64,000 nucleotides of DNA from Aromatoleum diolicum (GTDB lineage: Bacteria > Pseudomonadota > Gammaproteobacteria > Burkholderiales > Rhodocyclaceae). Under the pieces are notes generated by a model. The model did no database searches. It was given only the letters and a program-made list of their open reading frames with translations, and had not been told where the DNA came from. Positions 44,659 to 54,076 of the stretch are shown here, piece by piece (within the stretch, counting starts at the first letter, position 1; every line of letters starts with the position of its first letter). Made by a program: the position numbers and the translations under genes. Location of the stretch: assembly GCF_012910955.1 (NCBI RefSeq), contig NZ_WTVQ01000006.1, positions 1 through 64,000 of the forward strand, given 5' to 3'.

Positions 44659-45285
44659 ATGAAAGTCGCAATCATCGGTACGGGCAACATGGGTGCAGGT
44701 CTGGCTTCGGCATTGGCGGGCGCAGGTCACGAGGTCGCAATCGGTGCCCGCGACCCAGCCAAGGCCGCTGCACTAGCCACCAGGATCGCTCATAACGCCG
44801 TCGGTGGCGGAATCGAAGCCGCAGCGAAACTCGCCGACGTAATCGTTCTGGCCCTGCCGTTCGGGGCCGTGGCCGAAGCCCTTAAGGCCGCAGGAGATCT
44901 GACCGGCAAGGTACTCGTCGATATTTCCAACCCGATCAGCGCAGACTACAAAAGTCTCGTGATTGGTCACACCACCTCGGCCGCCGAAGAGATCCAGGCG
45001 CTTGCACCGCAAACGAAGGTCGTCAAGGCTTTCAACACGATTTTCGCTCAACTACTGGCGCCCGAAGCTCGCCAGGGGAAGATGCTGCAAGTGTTCGTCG
45101 CCGGTGACGATGCAGCCGCCAAAGATGTCGTCTGCACGCTGGCCAAGTCGGTCGGCTTCGAGCCGGTGGAGGCAGGGCCGCTATCGAATAGCCGTTTCAT
45201 TGAGCCGATCGGCGAGATGAACATCCATTTCGGCTACTTCCTTGGCAAGGGTCCGGCCGTTGCCCCCGCATGGGTTGCTGTTTAA
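44659..45285 (+). CDS. NADPH-dependent F420 reductase-like (NAD-binding) protein
   Basis: The protein has 208 residues. The Rossmann start MKVAIIGTGNMGAGLASALAGAGHEVAIGARDP binds a dinucleotide, and VVKAFNTIFAQLL and GPLSNSRFIEPIGEMNIHFGY are typical of the F420-dependent NADP oxidoreductase-like family (COG2085). In bacteria lacking F420 these are generic NADP-dependent reductases of unknown substrate. It is divergent from a LysR gene that likely controls it. GGAGAAACCAA upstream supplies the ribosome-binding site. Confidence 0.83.
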   Translation: MKVAIIGTGNMGAGLASALAGAGHEVAIGARDPAKAAALATRIAHNAVGGGIEAAAKLADVIVLALPFGAVAEALKAAGDLTGKVLVDISNPISADYKSLVIGHTTSAAEEIQALAPQTKVVKAFNTIFAQLLAPEARQGKMLQVFVAGDDAAAKDVVCTLAKSVGFEPVEAGPLSNSRFIEPIGEMNIHFGYFLGKGPAVAPAWVAV

Positions 45286-45321
45286 GCGTTCTGCGTCCCA
45301 CCCTGAGCGTCTTCGAATAGG

Positions 45322-45548
45322 CGTTATATCGACTTCATCGGCACGCATGGCAACCGCAAGGCCCTATTGGTCGATGACCTCATCTCAATCTACTCGCACG
45401 AAGACTGGTCGGAACCGAAGGTGACGGAACGCCACACGGTCAACGCCTCCTCGTCCTTCGTCAATTCTGGAAATTTGCCAACCAATTCATCAAGAACGAT
45501 ACGGAATACCAAGCCAAAGTGCTGTTCGATCACGCCACATATGGCTGA
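45322..45548 (+). pseudogene. Frameshifted gene remnant of unknown family
   Basis: One phase from 45322 reads RYIDFIGTHGNRKALLVDD and on to HTVNASSSFVN. After about 45465 the sense passes to another phase (QFWKFANQFIKNDTEYQAK, ending at the TGA 45546-45548). The two halves together look like a continuous protein end with one frameshift, but no start is present upstream. I do not recognise the family. It lies between the reductase and the tautomerase genes, suggesting that something was deleted here. Confidence 0.45.
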
Positions 45549-45620
45549 CAGTTCACTGCCGACCTACAACTGTTTTTGGATTAGTGAACCTCCCCCCAAC
45601 TCTCTCACAAGGAGATCATC

Positions 45621-45806
45621 ATGCCCGTAGTACGTGTTAGCTGGTTCGAAGGAAAGGACCTACCCACTAAACAAGCGCTTGCCGCCGAAATCACCGAAAG
45701 CATCGTCAAGAACACTGGAACGGATCCGAAATATATCTACGTGATCTTCGAGGATATTGCTCCGTCCGACTGGGCGGGGGCCGGGAAACTCTTCGGCGGC
45801 GATTAG
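45621..45806 (+). CDS. 4-oxalocrotonate tautomerase family protein
   Basis: The protein has 61 residues, the length of 4-OT subunits. It begins MPVVRVSWFEGKDLPTKQALAAEITESI; after Met removal the N-terminal Pro is the catalytic base. It contains YVIFEDIAPSDWAGAG near the end, like other small tautomerases. Usual substrates are 2-hydroxymuconate-type dienols from aromatic meta-cleavage, but no meta-cleavage genes are nearby, so the substrate is open. AAGGAG eight bases upstream fixes the start. Confidence 0.85.
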   Translation: MPVVRVSWFEGKDLPTKQALAAEITESIVKNTGTDPKYIYVIFEDIAPSDWAGAGKLFGGD

Positions 45807-45866
45807 ACTTTTGTTGCAAGGGATGCGCAGCGGTCAGACCCGGCTCGCAAGCATCCCTGCTCCCAT

Positions 45867-45902
45867 ACAACACAGCGTAGCCGGACAACACAGCGTAGCC
45901 GG
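45867..45902. repeat. Two perfect tandem copies of an 18-base unit
   Basis: The unit ACAACACAGCGTAGCCGG is present at 45867-45884 and 45885-45902, between the tautomerase gene and the convergent nagR-like gene. No function is evident; it looks like a recent duplication by slippage. Confidence 0.85.
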
Positions 45903-45983
45903 ACGGACGAACCGGCTCATTCGCACACAATTTCGGCGAGCACCTCCCTTATGAATCGAGGAAAGTGGACTTCCTGCCGAAGT

Positions 45984-46913
45984 CTAGTGCAACGCGTCGT
46001 TGCCCGCCGCGCTCTCGCTGAAGTGATCGAAAATCAGCTGCCTGAGCCATCTGTTTGCCGGATCCCGGTGATACCGCGCATGCCAGAAGAGTTTGATGGC
46101 AATTTCGGGCAGGCTGGCCGGATGCGGAACAGCGACGAGATCGAACGGCTCGACGCAGCGCATGGCCAAGCGCTCTGGGACAGTGGCAATAAGGTTGGTC
46201 GAGTGCAGGATGTGCCCGACCGCGACAAAGTGCGGCACCGCCAGACGGACGTTGCGACGCACGCCAGCACGATCGAGCATGGTGTCGACCTCGCCGTGCC
46301 CTGTCCCGGCCGCAACGACCAAGACGTGCTCCAGCGACTGGAACAATTCGAGGGTCATTGGCTGGTTGGCGGCGGGATGACCGCGCCGGAACATGCATAC
46401 ATAGCGCTGCTTGAACAGCCGCTGCTGGAAGAATCCCGCCTGTAATTGTGGGATTAGTCCGATCGCCAGATCGACTTTCCCTGCCTCCATGTCCTCCTTG
46501 AGACTGGCCGCGGTATTTCGGACAGTACTAATCCGGACCTTCGGTGCAAGCTGTGTAACGAGTTCCATCAAATGGGGCAAGAAGTAGATCTCGCCAATAT
46601 CGGTAATCGCCAGCGTAAACGTTCTTGTGCTCGTGGCTAGTTCGTACGTCGCGTTCTGGTTCAAGGCGCTATGGAGGGTCCCCAGTGCATAAGCGACCGG
46701 CTCGGCTAGTTGTAGCGCGAAGGGCGTGGGCTCCATGCCACGCGCAGTACGGAGAAAGAGTTCGTCCTTGAGCAGCGTGCGCAGGCGCTTCAGCGCATTG
46801 CTCACCGCTGGCTGCGTGATGCCCAAAGTTTCCGCAACGGTTGAGACCCGCCCGTCTATAAGTAGCTGATTGAAGACGACCAAGAGATTCAGGTCGATGT
46901 CCCGAAGCTGCAT
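45984..46913 (-). CDS. nagR: NahR/NagR-like LysR activator
   Basis: The protein has 309 residues from ATG 46913, with GAGG five bases upstream; a TTG twelve codons earlier is less likely. MQLRDIDLNLLVVFNQLL, ITQPAVSNALKRLR, GMEPTPFALQLAEPV, FTLAITDIGEIYFLPHLM and AAGTGHGEVDTMLDRAGVRR follow the wording of NahR, the salicylate-responsive activator of naphthalene plasmids. The protein probably senses salicylate and activates the divergent oxygenase operon, where a NahR-type operator is seen. Its own start lies 15 bases from that operator, fitting autoregulation. Confidence 0.9.
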   Translation of the reverse strand: MQLRDIDLNLLVVFNQLLIDGRVSTVAETLGITQPAVSNALKRLRTLLKDELFLRTARGMEPTPFALQLAEPVAYALGTLHSALNQNATYELATSTRTFTLAITDIGEIYFLPHLMELVTQLAPKVRISTVRNTAASLKEDMEAGKVDLAIGLIPQLQAGFFQQRLFKQRYVCMFRRGHPAANQPMTLELFQSLEHVLVVAAGTGHGEVDTMLDRAGVRRNVRLAVPHFVAVGHILHSTNLIATVPERLAMRCVEPFDLVAVPHPASLPEIAIKLFWHARYHRDPANRWLRQLIFDHFSESAAGNDALH

Positions 46914-46927
46914 GCGCCCCTCGCAAT

Positions 46928-46942
46928 ATTCACGATAGTGAT
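46928..46942. promoter_or_regulatory. NahR/NagR-type operator in the divergent promoter
   Basis: ATTCACGATAGTGAT (46928-46942) agrees with the published NahR/NagR/NtdR consensus ATTCACGCTN2TGAT at 12 of 13 fixed positions. It lies 15 bases from the regulator start and 87 bases upstream of the reductase start, the expected place for activation. Use by the adjacent LysR protein is inference from this match and the protein similarity. Confidence 0.75.
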
Positions 46943-47028
46943 GGAGCAAATCATACTTGCTTTATCGACTTATAAGACAGCCTTCTCCATGATCCGCCCA
47001 ACGCTACAGTTTGCTTTGGACACAGATT

Positions 47029-48015
47029 ATGGAACTTCTCGTACAACCCACGAACCGCCGCCTGTCCTTCGACTCAGGCGCCAACCTTCTCGAGGTTCTC
47101 CGCGAGAACGGCGTTCCCGTGTCCTACAGCTGCATGTCTGGGCGCTGCGGGACCTGCCGCTGCCGGATCATCGACGGGAACATCGTTGATTCGGGACCGG
47201 AAGCCGGGCGGCCGAATCTCATCGGCGAACGTCACGTGCTCGCTTGCCAGTCGGTCCTCACCGACAACTGTGCCATCGAGATCCTCGAGGCGGACGAGAT
47301 CGTTATTCACCCCGCACGCATCATCAAGGGAACGGTTGTTGCCGTCGATTCGCCCACCCACGATATCCGCCGCTTGCGGATTCGTCTCGCCAAACCCCTC
47401 GAATTCTCCCCAGGACAGTACGCGACACTGCAGTTCAGCCCCGAGCATGTGCGCCCCTATTCGTTGGCAGGGCTGCCACAGGACGACGAGATGGAGTTCC
47501 ACATCCGCAAGGTCCCCGGAGGGCGCGTCACCGAGTACGTCTTCGATCACGTCCAGGAAGGGACCACCGTCAAGCTGAGCGGCCCGCTCGGCACCGCCTA
47601 CCTGCGCCGCGCCCATCCGGGGCCGATGCTCTGCATCGGCGGCGGGACCGGACTCGCCCCGGTGCTGTCCATCGTGCGCGGTGCGCTCGAGTCCAGGATG
47701 TCCAACCCGATCCAGCTCTACTTCGGCGTACGCAGCCCGCAGGATCTTTACGACGCCGAGCGCCTCGAGGCGCTGGCCGCCCGACACCCGAACCTGACCG
47801 TGCACATCGTCATCGCCACCGGCAACACCGAGCCCGGACAACGGCGCGGTCTTGTGACGGATGCGATCGAACAGGACCATCCGAACCTGACCGGCTGGCG
47901 TGCCTACCTGTGCGGCGCGCCCGTGATGGTCGAAGCGTTGAGCTTGCTGGTCGCGCGCCTGGGCATGAATCCGGCCCATGTGCATGCCGATGCCTTCTAT
48001 CCGAGCGGAACCTAG
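47029..48015 (+). CDS. nagAa: Ferredoxin reductase of salicylate 5-hydroxylase (NagAa-like)
   Basis: The protein has 328 residues from ATG 47029. The N-terminal plant-type [2Fe-2S] domain has [11 protein letters not shown] and the fourth ligand in VLACQS. The FAD-binding part ([18 protein letters not shown]) and NAD-binding part ([20 protein letters not shown]) follow. The wording is very close to the naphthalene dioxygenase reductase NahAa/NagAa ([19 protein letters not shown]). It moves electrons from NAD(P)H to the Rieske ferredoxin encoded three genes on. It is the first gene downstream of the NahR box. Confidence 0.92.
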   Translation: MELLVQPTNRRLSFDSGANLLEVLRENGVPVSYSCMSGRCGTCRCRIIDGNIVDSGPEAGRPNLIGERHVLACQSVLTDNCAIEILEADEIVIHPARIIKGTVVAVDSPTHDIRRLRIRLAKPLEFSPGQYATLQFSPEHVRPYSLAGLPQDDEMEFHIRKVPGGRVTEYVFDHVQEGTTVKLSGPLGTAYLRRAHPGPMLCIGGGTGLAPVLSIVRGALESRMSNPIQLYFGVRSPQDLYDAERLEALAARHPNLTVHIVIATGNTEPGQRRGLVTDAIEQDHPNLTGWRAYLCGAPVMVEALSLLVARLGMNPAHVHADAFYPSGT

Positions 48016-48091
48016 CCCCTGCCCCGCCCGCGCCGCGCGACATCGACGCAGCGGATTACCCCTGCATACCCATAACCACGGAGACACGAAC

Positions 48092-49354
48092 ATGACCGGC
48101 AATGCCACGGTATTTCCCAAAGATCCCACCTGGGAGGGCGAAGGATCGAGCCGCATCCCGTTCTGGGCCTACACCCGCGACGACCTGTACCAGCAGGAAC
48201 TGGAGCGCTTCTTCTACTCCGGTCACTGGTGCTATGTCGGGCTCGAGGCGGAGATCCCCAATCCCGGCGATTTCCGTCGCACCGTCATCGGCGAGCGCTC
48301 GGTGATCATGGTCCGCGACACGAACGGCGCGATCAACGTCGTGGAAAACGTCTGTGCCCATCGCGGCATGCGCTTCTGCCGCGAGCGCCACGGCAACCGC
48401 AAGGACTTCTTCTGCCCATACCACCAGTGGAACTACAGCCTTGAGGGCGACCTGCAAGGCGTGCCGTTCCGGCGCGGAGTCAAGCAGGAAGGCAAGATCA
48501 ATGGCGGCATGCCGCCCGAATTCAAGCTGGAAGAGCATGGCCTGACAAAGCTGAAGGTGGCCACGCGTGGCGGCGTGGTCTTTGCGTCCTTCGATCACGA
48601 TGTCGAGCCCCTGGAAGAATTCCTCGGCCCGACCATCCTGCAGTACTTCGACCGCGTCTTCAACGGACGCAAACTCAAGGTGCTCGGCTATCGCCGCCAG
48701 CGCATCCCCGGCAACTGGAAGCTCATGCAGGAGAACATCAAGGATCCGTATCACCCGGGCCTGCTCCACACCTGGTTCTCCACCTTCGGTCTGTGGCGCG
48801 CGGACAACAAGTCGCAGCTGCGGATGGACGAGCACTTCCGCCACGCCGCGATGATTTCGACCCGCGGTCAGGGCGGCAAGAACGACGAGGTCGTGAGCGG
48901 CGTGGACAGTTTCAAGGATCAAATGAAGGTGAACGATCCGCGCCTGCTCGACATCGTTCCTGAGCCTTGGTGGAACGGTCCCACGGCCGTGATGACCACC
49001 GTGTTCCCCAGCGTGATCCTCCAGCAGCAGGTCAATAGCGTCTCGACCCGCCACATCCAGCCCAACGGGCATGGCTCCTTCGACTTCGTGTGGACGCACT
49101 TCGGATTTGATGACGACAGCGAAGAGATGACACAGCGACGCCTGATCCAGGCCAACCTCTTCGGCCCCGCCGGTTTTGTCTCCGCCGACGATGGCGAAGT
49201 CATCGAATGGTCTCAGGAGGGATTCGAGCAGAAGCCCGCCCACCGCACCGTGGTGGAGATGGGCGGCTACGACATCGGCGACTCCGAGCACATGGTGACC
49301 GAAACCCTGATCCGGGGCATGTACGCCTACTGGCGCAAAGTGATGGGGCAATGA
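48092..49354 (+). CDS. nagG: Salicylate 5-hydroxylase large subunit (Rieske oxygenase alpha)
   Basis: The protein has 420 residues, near the length of NagG. Rieske ligands are C88, H90, C108 and H111 (CAHRGMRFC and [13 protein letters not shown]). The mononuclear iron site is in [17 protein letters not shown] (Asp and two His). The gene order reductase-alpha-beta-ferredoxin and the downstream gentisate genes favour salicylate 5-hydroxylase giving gentisate over other ring hydroxylases such as anthranilate or benzoate dioxygenases. Start ATG 48092, after CGGAGACACGAAC. The small-subunit gene overlaps its stop. Confidence 0.88.
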   Translation: MTGNATVFPKDPTWEGEGSSRIPFWAYTRDDLYQQELERFFYSGHWCYVGLEAEIPNPGDFRRTVIGERSVIMVRDTNGAINVVENVCAHRGMRFCRERHGNRKDFFCPYHQWNYSLEGDLQGVPFRRGVKQEGKINGGMPPEFKLEEHGLTKLKVATRGGVVFASFDHDVEPLEEFLGPTILQYFDRVFNGRKLKVLGYRRQRIPGNWKLMQENIKDPYHPGLLHTWFSTFGLWRADNKSQLRMDEHFRHAAMISTRGQGGKNDEVVSGVDSFKDQMKVNDPRLLDIVPEPWWNGPTAVMTTVFPSVILQQQVNSVSTRHIQPNGHGSFDFVWTHFGFDDDSEEMTQRRLIQANLFGPAGFVSADDGEVIEWSQEGFEQKPAHRTVVEMGGYDIGDSEHMVTETLIRGMYAYWRKVMGQ

Positions 49355-49845
49355 ACATGACAATCGACTTTCAGACCTACTTCGAGCTTCTGAACCTCTA
49401 CAGCGACTACGCGATGGCGGTCGATTCGGCCGACTGGGAGAAGTGGCCGGACTTCTTCGTCGAGGACGGCACCTACCGCCTGCAGCCGCGCGAGAACTTC
49501 GAACAGGGCCTGCCCCTGTGCCTGCTGGCGCTGGAGAGCCGCGCGATGATCAAGGACCGGGTCTACGGGGTGAAGGAAACCATGTACCACGACCCCTACT
49601 ACCAGCGTCACATCGTCGGCACGCCGCGGGTGATTTCGGTGGAAGGCGGACGCGATGCGGACACGATCCACAGCGAGGCCAACTACGTCGTGGTGCGCAC
49701 CAAGTACGACGGTGAATCGACGGTGTTCAACAGCGGCTATTACCGCGACGTGATCGTGCGCACGCCGGAGGGTCTGAAGCTCCAGTCACGCCTCTGCATC
49801 TATGACACGGAAATGATCCCGAACTCGATCATCTACCCCATCTGA
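49351..49845 (+). CDS. nagH: Salicylate 5-hydroxylase small subunit (oxygenase beta)
   Basis: The protein has 164 residues from ATG 49351, which overlaps the nagG stop (ATGA); ATG 49357 is an alternative. It is a beta subunit of the ring-hydroxylating dioxygenase family (SnoaL-like cone fold): [52 protein letters not shown] and [19 protein letters not shown]. Beta subunits are structural and help form the alpha3beta3 enzyme. Length fits NagH. Confidence 0.88.
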   Translation: MNMTIDFQTYFELLNLYSDYAMAVDSADWEKWPDFFVEDGTYRLQPRENFEQGLPLCLLALESRAMIKDRVYGVKETMYHDPYYQRHIVGTPRVISVEGGRDADTIHSEANYVVVRTKYDGESTVFNSGYYRDVIVRTPEGLKLQSRLCIYDTEMIPNSIIYPI

Positions 49846-49856
49846 GGAACCCGGAA

Positions 49857-50171
49857 ATGCTGCTGAACTGGATTGATGCCGTCGCACGCGATGCGGTGCC
49901 CGCCGGCGACGTAGTCGGCGTCGCGGTGGCCGGCAAGGACATCGCCCTCTATGAGGTGGAGGGCGAAGTTTTCGCCACCTCGAACGTCTGCACCCACGGC
50001 CACGCGAGGATGAGCGACGGCTTCCTGGACGGTCGCGAGATCGAATGCCCGCTGCACCAAGGGAAATTCGACGTGTGCACCGGCAAGGCCCTCTGCGCCC
50101 CCCTTACGGAAAACATACCGACATACCCGGTGAAGATCGAGAACGGGCGCATCTACGTCGCGCTCGACTAA
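49857..50171 (+). CDS. nagAb: Rieske [2Fe-2S] ferredoxin (NagAb-like)
   Basis: The protein has 104 residues. Rieske ligands are in [11 protein letters not shown] and [10 protein letters not shown] (C-x-H ... C-x2-H). It is a soluble electron carrier between the NagAa-like reductase and the oxygenase. In naphthalene clusters NagAa and NagAb are shared with naphthalene dioxygenase; here no naphthalene dioxygenase is present in the window, so the carrier serves the salicylate hydroxylase alone. Confidence 0.93.
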   Translation: MLLNWIDAVARDAVPAGDVVGVAVAGKDIALYEVEGEVFATSNVCTHGHARMSDGFLDGREIECPLHQGKFDVCTGKALCAPLTENIPTYPVKIENGRIYVALD

Positions 50172-50220
50172 AAAAACGATCCCCGCCCCCATCCCCAAGC
50201 ATTTCGAGAGAGAGAGACAC

Positions 50221-51390
50221 ATGAACACGCGAAACAGATGGACCTTGTCGGCACTGGCGCTCGTCGCTGCCGCCGGCGTCGCGCACGCGGACGTCAAGAT
50301 CGGCTTTTCCGCCCCCCTTTCCGGCCCGGTGGCCGCAGTGGGCCAAGACCAGTACGACGGCTTCATGCTGGCACTGGAGGCGCGCGGCGGCAAGCTGGGC
50401 GGCCAACCAGCACAGGTACTCCGCGAGGACGATCAGCTCAAGCCCGAGCTGGGCAACCAGATCGCGCGCAAGTTCGTGGACCGCGACAAGGTAGACGCCA
50501 TCGTCGGGTTGGGGTTCTCGAACGTGCTCATGGCGAGCCTGCCACGCATCGTCGAATCCGGCACGGTCGCCATCGCCACCAACGCGGGGCCGTCCGTGCT
50601 CGCCGGCAAGGGCTGCGTCCCCAACGTCTTCTCGGTGGCCTGGCAGAACGACGGCTCGGCCGAGGCGATGGGCAAGTACGCTCAGGACACGGGCTACAAG
50701 CGAGTCTACCTGATGGCGCCCAACTACCAGGCGGGCAAGGACTACATCGGCGGCTTCAAACGATTCTACAAGGGCGAGGTGGTCGACGAGGTCTATACGC
50801 AGGTCAATCAGCCGGACTACTCCGCGGAGATCGCCCAATTGCAGGCCGCCGCACCGGACGCAGTGTTCGTGTTCTACCCCGGCGGGATGGGCGTCAATTT
50901 CGTCAAGCAGTTCAGCCAGGCAGGGCTGAGCAAGAAGCTCCCGCTTCTGTCGGCCTTTACCGTCGACGGTACGACGCTTCCTTCCTTGCGCGACGCGGCG
51001 GTCGGTACCGTGTCCGGGGCCGTGTGGGACGTTGCGCTCACCACGCAGGGCAACCGCGAGTTTATCGACAGCTTCACGACGAAGTACGGCCGCGCGCCTA
51101 GCGCCTATGCCGCCGTCGGCTACGACGCGGCGAACCTGCTGGACATCGCGGTCCGCAAAGTGGGCGGCAATACGAGCGACAAGGCCGCCTTCGCCGCCGC
51201 GGTCAGGACCGCCGGCTCCGAGCTCCAGTCGCTGCGCGGCCCGTTCCGATTCAATCACAACAACCTCCCCATCCAGAACTACTACGCCTTCCAGACCGTG
51301 AGCGAGGGCGGCCGCATCACCGCCAAACTTATGGGAACGCCGCTCCCCGAGCATCAGGACGCTTACGCGGCCCAGTGCAAGCCGAGGTAA
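50221..51390 (+). CDS. Liv-type ABC transporter substrate-binding protein
   Basis: The protein has 389 residues. A signal peptide (about 1-23, ending VAHA) precedes a type I periplasmic-binding fold: VKIGFSAPLSGPVAAVGQDQYDGFMLALEARGGKLGGQ, then VDAIVGLGFSNVLMASLPRIVE and AAAPDAVFVFYPGGMGVNFVKQF. Such proteins bind branched-chain amino acids, but many relatives beside aromatic genes bind benzoate- or hydroxybenzoate-type acids. Its place between the hydroxylase and ring-cleavage genes suggests salicylate or a related acid. AGAGAGAGA upstream provides a purine-rich ribosome-binding site. Confidence 0.88.
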   Translation: MNTRNRWTLSALALVAAAGVAHADVKIGFSAPLSGPVAAVGQDQYDGFMLALEARGGKLGGQPAQVLREDDQLKPELGNQIARKFVDRDKVDAIVGLGFSNVLMASLPRIVESGTVAIATNAGPSVLAGKGCVPNVFSVAWQNDGSAEAMGKYAQDTGYKRVYLMAPNYQAGKDYIGGFKRFYKGEVVDEVYTQVNQPDYSAEIAQLQAAAPDAVFVFYPGGMGVNFVKQFSQAGLSKKLPLLSAFTVDGTTLPSLRDAAVGTVSGAVWDVALTTQGNREFIDSFTTKYGRAPSAYAAVGYDAANLLDIAVRKVGGNTSDKAAFAAAVRTAGSELQSLRGPFRFNHNNLPIQNYYAFQTVSEGGRITAKLMGTPLPEHQDAYAAQCKPR

Positions 51391-51395
51391 TCGTC

Positions 51396-52316
51396 ATGAC
51401 CTTCTCGCTCTTGCTCGCGCAGTTGCTTAACGGGCTGCAATACGGCGTCCTGCTGTTCCTGCTTGCGGCAGGGCTCACCCTGGTCTTCGGCATCATGAGC
51501 TTCGTCAACCTCGCGCACGGTTCGCTCTACATGCTGGGCGCCTATGCCGTGGCGGTGGTAACGGGCGCGACCGGGTCCTTCGCCCTGGGTGCACTCGCGG
51601 CACTCGCGACCGGAACCGTGGTGGGCATGCTGCTCGAATCGGTGGCAGTTTCGCGGCTGTACCGGCGCGACCACCTCGACCACGTGCTCGCCACTTTCGG
51701 TCTGGTGCTGTTCTTCAACGAGGTGACGCGCATGATCTGGGGACCGCAACCGCTCTTCGTGGCGCTGCCCGAGGGCCTGTCGGGGACGATCGAGATCTTC
51801 GGCTTCACCTATCCCGCGTACCGCTTTCTCATCATCGCAGTGGGACTGGCGGTGGCAGTGGGCAGCAGCTGGCTGATCCACCGGACCCGGGTCGGAATGC
51901 TGGTGCGCGCGGGTTCGGTGAATCCGCAGATGGTGGGCGCCCTGGGGGTAAACATCCGGCTTCTCAACGCGATGCTGTTCGCGCTCGGCGCGGCGCTCGC
52001 CGCGCTCGCCGGCGCCATGGCAGCCCCGATCCTCTCGGTCCAGAGTGGCATGGGCGAGCCGGTGCTGATCACTACCCTGGTGGTCATCGTCATCGGTGGC
52101 ATCGGCTCGGTGAGCGGCGCGTTCTACGCGGCGATCATCGTCGGCCTGACCGACACGCTCGGGCGCACCTATCTGCCGCTGCTGATGCGCGAGTTCGCGA
52201 GCCGCGACATCGCGAACGCGGCAGGCCCCGCGCTGGCTTCGATGCTCGTCTACCTCCTCATGGCGGTGGTCCTCGCCGTCCGTCCGCAGGGACTCTTTCC
52301 CGCACACAAGGGGTAA
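51396..52316 (+). CDS. Liv-type ABC transporter permease (LivH family)
   Basis: The protein has 306 residues from ATG 51396 with GAGG eight bases upstream; a GTG at 51375 overlapping the previous gene is the alternative. It has about eight membrane helices with LLNGLQYGVLLFLLAAGLTLVFGIMSFVNLAHGSLYMLGAY and IVIGGIGSVSGAFYAAIIVGLTDTLG, both strong LivH signatures. It forms the inner-membrane channel with the LivM-like protein. Confidence 0.92.
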   Translation: MTFSLLLAQLLNGLQYGVLLFLLAAGLTLVFGIMSFVNLAHGSLYMLGAYAVAVVTGATGSFALGALAALATGTVVGMLLESVAVSRLYRRDHLDHVLATFGLVLFFNEVTRMIWGPQPLFVALPEGLSGTIEIFGFTYPAYRFLIIAVGLAVAVGSSWLIHRTRVGMLVRAGSVNPQMVGALGVNIRLLNAMLFALGAALAALAGAMAAPILSVQSGMGEPVLITTLVVIVIGGIGSVSGAFYAAIIVGLTDTLGRTYLPLLMREFASRDIANAAGPALASMLVYLLMAVVLAVRPQGLFPAHKG

Positions 52317-52319
52317 ATC

Positions 52320-53324
52320 ATGAGAATGTCCTTACGAACCGGCGACCTGGTGCCGGTGGTCCTGCTCGCCGGTCTCGCGCTGCTGCCCTTTGCCGCAGCG
52401 GCCGCCGACGAGCCCTTCTTCACCACCTTCTTTGCCCGCGTGCTGATCTACGCGATCGCGGCCACGGCGCTGAACGTGGCGCTGGGTCTGGGCGGACTGG
52501 TGAGCCTTGGCCACGCGCTGTTCCTTGGGCTTGGCATGTACAGCGTGGCGTTGCCTGCCCACTTCGGCATTGCCAACGGATGGGTGCATCTTGCGGCGTG
52601 CGTCGCGTCGTGCGGCGTGGTGGGACTCCTGACCGGCTACGTGAGCCTGCGCACCTCCGGCATCGCCTTCATCATGATCACGCTGGCATTTGCGCAGATG
52701 GGGTACTTCCTGGTGGTCAGCCTGAAGCAGTTCGGCGGCGACGACGGCATGGCGATTTCCGCTGCGAGTGAGTTCTTCGGCTTCAGCCTGAGCTCCGGCA
52801 ACGCCGTGTATGGCGTCGCCTTCTGTCTCCTCGTGGCCCTCACGGTATGGATCGCCCGGCTGCGTTCAGCGCCCTTCGGCGTGACCTTGCGTGCCGGACG
52901 GCAGAACGCGCGCCGAGTGGCCTCCGTCGGCCTCGCGCTCTCGCGCTACCAGCTCACCGCCTATGTGCTGTCAGCGGTGCTGTGCGGGCTCGCCGGGATG
53001 CTGCTCGCCAACCTTAACGCCTATGCGTCGCCGAGCAGCATGTCCTGGATGGTCTCCGGCGAGCTCATCGTGATGGTGGTCCTCGGCGGCATGGGCTCGG
53101 TGTTCGGACCCTTCCTCGGCGCGGTCGCCTTCCTTGGCATCGAAGAAGTGCTGAAAGCCTTCACGGAGCACTGGATGGCGTTGTTCGGCCTCCTGATCCT
53201 GGGCGTCGCCCTGCTGGGCAAGGCGGGCATCGCCGGCCTGCTCGCCCGTCCAATTCGTTCCAACAGTCCCGCGGGCAGGGGCGCGAAGGCGCCGCTGCTG
53301 GCGGAATCGGGAGTCCGGCCATGA
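52320..53324 (+). CDS. Liv-type ABC transporter permease (LivM family)
   Basis: The protein has 334 residues with about nine membrane helices. ALNVALGLGGLVSLGHALFLGLGMYS and VVLGGMGSVFGPFLGAVAFLGIEEVL are LivM-type elements. It starts three bases after the LivH stop and its own stop overlaps the LivG-like start by four bases, so the transporter genes are coupled. Confidence 0.92.
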   Translation: MRMSLRTGDLVPVVLLAGLALLPFAAAAADEPFFTTFFARVLIYAIAATALNVALGLGGLVSLGHALFLGLGMYSVALPAHFGIANGWVHLAACVASCGVVGLLTGYVSLRTSGIAFIMITLAFAQMGYFLVVSLKQFGGDDGMAISAASEFFGFSLSSGNAVYGVAFCLLVALTVWIARLRSAPFGVTLRAGRQNARRVASVGLALSRYQLTAYVLSAVLCGLAGMLLANLNAYASPSSMSWMVSGELIVMVVLGGMGSVFGPFLGAVAFLGIEEVLKAFTEHWMALFGLLILGVALLGKAGIAGLLARPIRSNSPAGRGAKAPLLAESGVRP

Positions 53325-54076
53325 GCGCCCTGCTGCAGACCGAAAAACTCACCAAGCGCTACGGCGCGCTGGTGGTCACCGACGACGTGTCGCTGGAAGT
53401 GCAGGCGGGGGAGTTGCACGCCATCATCGGCCCCAACGGTGCGGGCAAGACGACCTTGATCAACCAGCTCTCCGGAGAGCTGGCGCCGAACAGCGGCAGC
53501 GTGCGCTTCGCCGGCAAGGACGTGACCGCGACGGGCATCGACGGACGCGCGCGCCAGGGCCTGTTGCGCTCCTACCAGATCACTTCGGTGTTCGACGAGT
53601 TCACGGTCCGCGAGAACGCGACCCTCGCAGCACTCGGAACGCAACGGCACGCCTTCTCCTTCTGGACGAGCCTGCTCGGCGACAAGGAGGCGCTCGCCGC
53701 GGCCGACGAGGGCATCGCCGCCGCCGGCCTTGCCGCCCTCGCCGACAGCCCGGCGTCCGATCTGGGGTATGGCGAGCGACGCCAACTGGAGCTCGCGATG
53801 GCCCTGGCGGCGCGGCCCCGCTTTCTGCTGCTCGACGAGCCGATGGCCGGCATGAGCGTGCAGGAGTCGGCCGCCGTCGTGACGCTCCTCCAGTCGCTCA
53901 AGCGCAAGTACACGATCCTGCTGGTGGAGCACGACATGAACGCAGTGTTCGCCCTCGCCGACCGGATCAGCGTGCTGGTCTACGGGAAGCTGCTGGTCAC
54001 CGGCACTCCGGAGGAAATCCGCAACAACGCTGAAGTTCGGGCGATCTATCTGGGCGAAGAAGAGGTGGTCGCATGA
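53321..54076 (+). CDS. Liv-type ABC transporter ATP-binding protein (LivG family)
   Basis: The protein has 251 residues. Walker A GPNGAGKTT (about 38) is intact, Walker B is FLLLDEPMAG (about 167) and the switch His is in LLVEHDMNAV. The signature is reduced to LGYGERRQLELAMAL, the usual LivG form. It is one of two ATPases of the importer and overlaps the LivF-like gene by four bases. Confidence 0.93.
   Translation: MSALLQTEKLTKRYGALVVTDDVSLEVQAGELHAIIGPNGAGKTTLINQLSGELAPNSGSVRFAGKDVTATGIDGRARQGLLRSYQITSVFDEFTVRENATLAALGTQRHAFSFWTSLLGDKEALAAADEGIAAAGLAALADSPASDLGYGERRQLELAMALAARPRFLLLDEPMAGMSVQESAAVVTLLQSLKRKYTILLVEHDMNAVFALADRISVLVYGKLLVTGTPEEIRNNAEVRAIYLGEEEVVA

Noticed and set aside
45621-45806. 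4-oxalocrotonate tautomerase as part of the salicylate/gentisate pathway
   Set aside because: The gentisate route needs no tautomerase, the gene is outside the NahR-box operon and on the far side of the regulator.
45867-45902. Tandem 18-base repeat considered as the start of a CRISPR array
   Set aside because: Only two copies, directly adjacent with no spacers and no cas genes.
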